From: Rhabditoides inermis
Lineage: Eukaryota; Nematoda; Chromadorea; Rhabditida; Rhabditidae
DNA: 64,000 nucleotides
Reading direction: 5' to 3'
Assembly: GCA_963966185.1 (NCBI GenBank)
Contig: CAWZYM010000011.1
Coordinates: forward strand, 96,001 to 160,000
Shown here: piece after piece, positions 57,545 through 64,000 of the stretch
Position numbering within the stretch: the stretch's first letter is position 1
Layout of the letters: the number at the start of each line of letters is the position of its first letter
Notes under the pieces: model-generated
Databases searched by the model: none
Told to the model about the DNA's origin: nothing
Seen by the model: the letters and a program-made list of their open reading frames with translations, nothing else
Position numbers and translations under genes: made by a program

Positions 57545-59992
57545 GAGGGAGAGAGGAAGATAGAGAGAGAGAGATGGGAGAGAGGGAGAGAGAGAGAGGG
57601 GGAGAGAGAGGACGTGCCTGGAAGCGCCTCCACTGCCACGCCCTCATCTGCTGCTCGCGCATCTGCTGCTGCTGCCACAGCGCGTACTGCACGCGGCGGA
57701 GACGCCACTGCTGAAAAGGGGAGAAACATGGTAGCCTTACATCTTATAGTCCTTCGACGTGTTTCAAGTGAGTCTCCCTTCTCCTTTCACTCTCCCTCTC
57801 ATTCGCAGTAGTGTCCATAATGTGAGCACTACTCACTCTGGCTGATAATCAGAGTATCAGAGGTTGAGAAAAAGAGTGGAAGGAGAGAAAATGGAGCTCA
57901 CGCACCTGGGGAGAGCTCTACTCAGACTGATGGGTGAGAAATGGTAGAGTGAAAAAGGCGGAGAGAGAGGGGGGGGGGGAAGATAAGCATATATACGCAC
58001 CTGGAGCGCCCTCTCCTCGGCGGCCCTCCTAGCGGCGAGCATAGCCAGGGGAGCGAACAGGCCCATCATCTGACCCTGGTCGACGCGACCCTCCGAAGAG
58101 GCGAGCACCTGGATGGAGAGATGTGTAAATCTCTCTCCCTCTCTCTTTCCCTTCCCTCTCTCTATCCTTCTCTCTCTCTCTTTGCTACATTTAGAAGGTT
58201 TGGAGAAGACATGTTTCGCGTAAATGATCCTCTCTTCCCTCTCTCTCACCTGCTCCCCCTCCTGCTCTCCCTCCTGCTGCTGCTCCTTCTCCTCCGCTCC
58301 CTCCTGGCCTGCTCCGATCATGATCACCCTGCTCCCCTCCGGGGTCTGCTCCAGAATCACGTGGAACGTCTGCTCCTCCTCTTCGGTCTCGTTCTTCCTC
58401 ACCACCTGATTGTCAACCACCTGAAACGAAGTTTCTCATTCGATACTCATTTCCCAGCTCATTTCCGAACCACACCATCTCTCTCATGCGTGCAATATGA
58501 ATGAGCGTCTTTGGATAAACATTTGATTTGAAACGACGTCGTCATCAGATAACGTGCGATGACGTGCCTTCTTCTGCACGTCGAGGTTGCTGGTCTGCTG
58601 GTCGGGCTGGTTGAGGGCGCGGAACTGCGCATCCGAGAAGATCTGCGGCACGATCGGCGACTGCTCGTCCTTCTGCAAAAACGATGCGATAGGTTTGTTT
58701 TGTCAGAAAGTAGTTTTTTTTGCATTTTTTCTTCAAAATGTACGCGTTTGTGAGCGGAATAGTTTTTTTTAGGTTGTCTTATTGATTTTTATTTTTTCTG
58801 ATCCACTCACAAACATTCCGGTCTCGTGGGCGTAGAAGAGAGCGCCGCCGAAGAGGAGGACAAGGAGAGCGAAGGCGGGCAAAAGCCCTGGAGAGGGGAA
58901 CTCTCTCTCTCTCTCTCTTCTCTCTCCCTCTCTCTCTCTTCTCTCTCTCTCTCTCTCTCTCTTACATCTGCAGCTGCTCCTTCTCTGGGGCGCGGGCGGG
59001 GAGGGCAGGTGGATGACGGGAAGGCGCGTCGGCGTGATGAACACCTACAATCATCTCTCTCTCTCTCTCTCCCCCCCCATTCACTGTTTGTGCCAGTGTC
59101 TAATAGTGGTGGATCGTTTTCGTATTACAGCCGATCGTCGATTGTTGTGCCAGTCGTTTCCACCCACAGTCAAACACTTTACAGCGGCAGTCCTAACCCA
59201 GCGGCCCCCCATTTTGGAGAAAGAGAAAAGACGAAGAAAGAGACGACTTCTCGGCGAATCGGTCAAAGTCAACGCTGACGTGGGGGGTGAAAGAAAAAGG
59301 CACAGTCATGCCGGGGGCGCGGCTCAGTGGATAGAGCGTTCGTCTCTCAATCTCACGGTCGCTGGTTCGATCCCCCTCGGAGTCAACCATTCTTGCGAAA
59401 TTCACCAAGCCCCTGTGGTGTGGCAATCCACTCTCATGGTAGCCAGAAGGCGTCACAGCATCATCTACGGACTCAAGAACGGAATTCAAGACGTCCGACG
59501 CCAACCAACCCAACTACCTCTGCTGACGTCGTCGTAATCCAAGAACTCTATCTTGTTCTCGACTAGGAGGACCCCGGATTCAACCGGCTAAACAAAAAAA
59601 AAAGTCAGCTGGTTCAGACGATTAGGCATTAGGAATCAAACATGTGACCTCGGTTCTAGAAGGCTTGGGCTAAACGTCAGCAATAATTGATGTTTGAGTG
59701 ATGATCACATAATGCGGAAAAAATGTTGAATTGCATTTGAATTGTGGCTATCCACACTCATGGCAGCCAGAAGGCGCCACAGCACCATCTACGGACTCAA
59801 CGGAATTCAAGACGTCCGACGCCACCCAACTCTCCCTCTGCTGACGTCGTCGTAAGAACCCTCGACTAGGAGGACCCCGGACTTGACCGGCTAAAAAAAA
59901 TAGATCACCTTGGGCATGTCCACGACAACCGCGTCCTTCTTCTCCTCCTCCTTCGCAGGCTCCGCCCCCGGGGCGGTCATCAGCTTGGTCAT
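54770..59992 (-). CDS. Gln-rich single-pass membrane protein, unidentified
   Basis: Minus-strand exons 59992-59909, 59044-58966, 58887-58811, 58672-58568, 58420-58250, 58108-58001, 57710-57618, 57431-57318, 56911-56804, 56549-56220, 55960-55745, 55547-55442, 55302-54770 are in phase (707 aa). Layout: short N-terminal tail (about 55 aa), one hydrophobic segment LLPAFALLVLLFGGALFYA (about 56-74), a conserved-looking block (EQTFHVILEQTPEGSRVIMI), then about 250 residues dominated by Gln/Ala (QAQAQQ, QQQWQ), and an acidic Glu/Gln/Lys C-terminus probably forming coiled coil. The lack of a cleavable signal and Arg-rich flank before the segment suggest type II topology. The prion-like Gln content suggests self-association; no function is claimed. 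The ATG abuts a TTTTTTGTAG acceptor. Introns after exons ending at 58568 and 57618 start GCACGT rather than GT. Confidence 0.75.
57180..57306 (+). repeat. Dispersed repeat R5, copy
   Basis: CTCGCTTGCAGTTCGAAATACGG etc., matching 43546-43672; in an intron of the Q-rich gene. Confidence 0.8.
59310..59603 (+). mobile_element. SINE family A, full-length copy
   Basis: tRNA-like head with A-box GGCTCAGTGGATAGAGCG (59321 on) and B-box GGTTCGATCCC (59363-59373), a body with CTCATGGTAGCCAGAAGGCG, and a 3' end GACCCCGGATTCAACCGGCT-like followed by an A-run. It is almost identical to 63638-63926, implying recent activity. No clear target-site duplication was found. Confidence 0.88.
59743..59898 (+). 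mobile_element. SINE family A, 5'-truncated copy
   Basis: Begins within the body (CACTCATGGCAGCCAGAAGG) and ends ACTTGACCGGCTAAAAAA. The A-run lies about 10 bp from the first donor of the Q-rich gene. Confidence 0.85.
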
Positions 59993-60760
59993 CTACAAAA
60001 AACAAAACATTGAACTATGGTACTTTGGTTCCGACGTCAACGTGATTCGATCAAGGCGTAATGGAATACGCGGAGTCGGCGGATCGATGAAAAGCCGGTT
60101 GGCCTAATAAGGATAAGGATCGCGCATGCGATGGGAAATACGTGCGCCAAGCAATGGAGGTAATTACGGATTGTTGGTGGAAAGTGGGACATGGAAGAAT
60201 GGAGAGGGGGAAGGAGAGGAGAGTGTGCGCACGCGCGCGTCCGCTGCGTGAGTTGAGAAGGAACACGGATCATGATCGTGGATCACTGCCGTATCCAGTT
60301 CTCACATAATGTGCAGAAAGACAAAGGAGACAAGCATACCAGTTCCCCTACCACTACTTTGATAACTAGAGTGACATTCGCAGTTCCGAGAAAGGACACG
60401 ATAACAGAGTGATTAAAAAGGAGGGGGGAGAGGGGGGGGGGAGAAGATGTAAACACTCTCTCTGCTCATTCACATGCGATCATGATGAGTGGTTGTAAAG
60501 AGGAGAGGGATACGGTAGGGCGGAGATGGCAGCCTGTCACAAGAGATTCGCGACAAAACGGCAGGAATAGAATCATTGGTCATTGGATTATGGCGTTCTC
60601 GAATGATTCGATAGTGCGAGAATCCGGTCGAGAGACTGTCTCGAGAGACAGTTTCGAGAAAAATATCATACCCAAGTTTTCAGAAGAGTCAGTGACTTGC
60701 AATGAATTGAGGGCAGCGACAGCGGGAGTGCACGACAACCCACATTTTGCAACTCTTGCG

Positions 60761-60795
<35 letters not shown>

Positions 60796-61272
60796 CGCTC
60801 TGTACTACCCAACGAACCGTGCGATCGCTCAATTTACCGGATATCCACGGATATAGAGAGATCGAAACACAGAAAGAGAATGGAAACTATGAAAACGTGT
60901 GCGGTGAAGATGTTATGGTAGAAACAAGAGTATGTTTGCATGACGAGTGAAGAGTCTTTTACCGTGCGGCGCGGCCTCTCGACAGTCGCCCCCACAAAAG
61001 GAACAACAACCGATTCGGCGAGTGCTGAGAGAGGGAGAGGGAGAGAGGGAGGGAGAGAGAGAGAGAGAGAGAGAGGAGGGAGAATCCAGCGAGCGAGGGC
61101 GAACGGTAAAGGCGATGACACAACGTCAAGGTCAGCATTCATGTGACCATAAGACTCCAGAAAGGGGATCAGAAAGCAGGTACAGTAATACAGTAATCAG
61201 GTTACGACCACTCCCCCGCGGCCAGCGAGACAATGGTATTACAATTGCGGGGGTGGTTTCTCGAAAGCCGTC

Positions 61273-61319
<47 letters not shown>

Positions 61320-62099
61320 CTTTCGCTTTCTCTCTTTCTCTCTCTCTCTCTCTTTCATTCAGGAAAGGGATACGCGAAAACGGAATGTCCGAGAGCTGAC
61401 GTTTCCTACGAAAAATCGAGTCATCTGACCCTTTCTCTTTTCGGCGTTCGAGTCGGGGCTCGCCGAATAGGTGGTAGGGATGTGTGGGAGAGGGGGTGCG
61501 TCACATGATTCCTACAGGTAGGTAGCAAGGTAGGTAGACAGGTAATTGCGGGTAAATGAGACCGGAACCTCTCGAGAGGAGGAAGAGGAGGAGGACGAGG
61601 AGGAGGAAGAGGGAGAGGGGAGACTCGTTTTCGCAACTCGTGAGCCATCTTTGTTTGCCGTATGCGATACGTCCTCCGAGCAATGGGGCTGAACCGATGG
61701 ATTTGTGCGCGCGAGAAGAGAAACTGGTATGCGAATAGCGACGAAGGAAGAGCCTTGACGACTACGCAACATTGCGAGTCTGGAAATGTGAGAAATGACG
61801 CGACCAAGAAACAGAGATGTGTCCCCGACAGACTTACGGGTATATGCTGATGCTACTGAAGTATGACACAAGTAACAAAGTGGTCATGCGAAGACTGGGA
61901 ACCAGTAGACAGGGGGAGAAAGCGGATAAGGAATGATGGGAGAAGGAGAAGGAGTAGGAGAAGGAAAATCAGCCCGCCCTTACTATGCAGTAATGATACA
62001 TACGGGGCCGATGTTCCGCTTTTGCGATCGAGATCGTTACAGTAAAATTCAAGTGTTGATGCTTTGTGTGCCATCAGGTATATTATATGTTATGGTTGC

Positions 62100-62141
<42 letters not shown>

Positions 62142-63637
62142 GAGAGAAGAGAGAGAGGAGAGAGAGAGGAGAGAGGGGGGAATAGACTCCTTGAAGGCGC
62201 CGGCAATGGTACTTCAGATAAGGTATGAATAGGAGAGTACACATGTACAATACATAATATGTGTGTGAATGGTTGTGTGTGTGTCGAAGAATAAGATGGG
62301 AGAGAGAAATGAAAGGGGGGACCGAAATTGGGAACAGGGGCAGAAGAAGAGCGAAGAACTGGTTGCATCGTCTCTCACCCAAGAAACCAGCAGAGATGAC
62401 GAGAGAGCACGCGGATCGCGGAGGGCGCAGACAAATTGGATATGGTGAGAGAGAGAGAGCGATGAGTGATTGTGTAACAGCGGCGGATACGGTAGATGTA
62501 GTCAATACATTGGATCATTACTTATCAGTGAAAAGTTGAGGATAGGAGGTGTTTCTAGGGTGAGGTTTCTGAAGACTGTACTTATCTGCTGGTTGACAAC
62601 ATGAAAAGATGAGGTAGAGTCAGTCTACGAGTTTATCCACTAAAAAGGATAGAGGAAGATAAAATACATTCATTTCTGTTAGTAAAACTGCGCCGTCCAC
62701 AGATCTTGTCACCAATCGCATAGCAAGGAGGTTTTTTTTTCAAAACCGTTTGATTTACATTAAAAAAATTCAAAACCATTTGATTAACATAAAAGATTTA
62801 CATAGATTTATAATTACAAAATTAAATAATACTATATAAACAACAGAATATATAACACTCGTTTTGTTTTAGACGAAGTTGCGAACCATACTTTTTTTTA
62901 AAGATAATTTTATCAAACTGTGACGTCCGTAACAATCTAGAAACTTTAATCATCTTTGATGAACTTCTTCGGTTTGTTTTGATCATTACTATCGAAGTGC
63001 AATGCCGAAATGATAATGATGTCAGACATGTGCAAACAGGCTCTCGACATGATTCTGTTATTCATTCAGAAAACAGTGCAGGCAGTACAAATACTTTTAC
63101 CATCGCTGCCACGCGACCTTTCATATCATGTGAATAGAAAACAGACTGTTTGTCTCTAGCTCCAGAACATTTCTCAAACTATCAAATTTCATCCACACTA
63201 CATACATACATAAATAAGTGATAAGGAAACAAATGTGAAATATTTCGCGATTTCGTAAGTGGAAGTTGAGATGGACTTACAGGAGCGATAAAAAAAAGAT
63301 TGATGCGAAACACGTATAGAACATCAGAAGTCTTACTCAACTCACCTATTTGCATATACAAATTTTTCTTTTTTATAAATCAGCGTGGGCAAAGTGTAGA
63401 AAAACACATACATTGTAACAAAAGTCTTCACTCGAAAAGTTGTATTCGACTGACGGAGAGAGCTCAGTTTCCTCAATTGTGACTTGTGTACTAGTTCCTT
63501 TCTCGTCTGCAGCAACTTTTTTGGTGGAAGTTCATCCAGCATGATCTTCAACCGGCTAAACAAAAGAACTACACATTACATTCGTTTGCACAATCCTTTC
63601 ACAATTCTTATTATGGTATAAGTTTTTGTATTTTTTT
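59993..63637. other. Terminal intergenic region
   Basis: 3.6 kb upstream of the Q-rich gene. It contains (CT)n/(GA)n tracts at 60760-60796, 61024-61082, 61270-61350 and 62100-62175, then AT-rich sequence from about 62700. I find no exon with convincing splice signals or protein similarity. Part is presumably promoter and outron of the minus-strand Q-rich gene. Confidence 0.5.
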
Positions 63638-63926
63638 GCCGGGGGCGCGGCTCAGTGGATAGAGCGTTCGTCTCTCAATCTCACGGTCGCTGGTTCGATC
63701 CCCCTTGGAGTCAACCATTCTTGCGAAATGCACCCAGCCCCTGTGGTGTGGCAAACCACTCTCATGGTAGCCAGAAGGCGTCACAGCACCATCTACGGAC
63801 TCAAGAACGGAATTCAAGACGTCCGACGCCACCCAACCCAACTACCTCTGCTGACGTCGTCATAATCCAAGAACCCTATCTTGTTCTCGACTAGGAGGAC
63901 CCCGGATTCAACCGGCTAAAAAAAAG
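63638..63926 (+). mobile_element. SINE family A, full-length copy 2
   Basis: Same A-box, B-box, body and A-rich end as 59310-59603 with only a few differences by eye. Confidence 0.88.
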
Positions 63927-64000
63927 TAAACCACAATGAATGGGCTGCTCGGAGGACGCTTGTCGGCGAAACTAGTTCTTTTTTTCTCAAAAATTAGATT

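Noticed and set aside
59993..63637. A protein-coding gene in the right-hand flank
   Set aside because: Open frames here are short, mostly GA/CT translations or SINE translations, with no splice-consistent chain.

Overview
The window is animal nuclear DNA and looks like a nematode. The genes have many short GT-AG introns, and the proteins match nematode families (coronin COR-1, SNF5, Y14/RNP-4, mitochondrial peroxiredoxin PRDX-3, a GPATCH1 homologue, a VGLUT-type transporter, a GLR-type glutamate receptor). Almost every visible start codon lies 0-15 nt downstream of a 3' splice acceptor that has no exon before it, the hallmark of spliced-leader trans-splicing. GC-rich codons, about 12-32 exons per long gene and (GA/CT)n-filled introns would fit a diplogastrid such as Pristionchus; that genus-level guess is inference only.

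Layout: UBE2O-like E2/E3 ubiquitin enzyme (+, 5' truncated, to 5834), convergent with a 22-exon coronin (-, 14093-6316). About 1 kb upstream of coronin, divergently, starts a four-gene cluster on + (15125-24450): SNF5, Y14, peroxiredoxin-3, GPATCH1. Its gaps are about 220-330 bp, each with AATAAA and a trans-splice-like acceptor, so it is probably an operon. As I recall, C. elegans clone R07E5 holds the same genes. A tRNA-Arg(ACG) gene lies in a GPATCH1 intron. A 2.8 kb gap follows, then a VGLUT-family transporter (27287-33046), a secreted C-type-lectin-like protein (34194-39183) with a 1.58 kb pyrimidine satellite in one intron, an unidentified small Ser/Arg-rich gene on - (43993-40331), an ionotropic glutamate receptor (47119-54577), and, convergent with it, a Q-rich single-pass membrane protein on - (59992-54770). 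The last 4 kb holds no gene I can support and two SINE-related stretches.

The glutamate transporter and the glutamate receptor 14 kb apart are both synaptic glutamate genes, but nothing here shows co-regulation. Non-coding sequence is crowded with small repeats: (GA)n/(CT)n tracts in dozens of introns, two tRNA-headed SINE families, foldback elements around a UBE2O exon, at least six other dispersed families, and a recurrent pattern of locally duplicated exon/intron boundaries. Exon models below were built by hand by joining GT-AG (and three GC-AG) introns in phase; boundaries may be off by a base or so in places.
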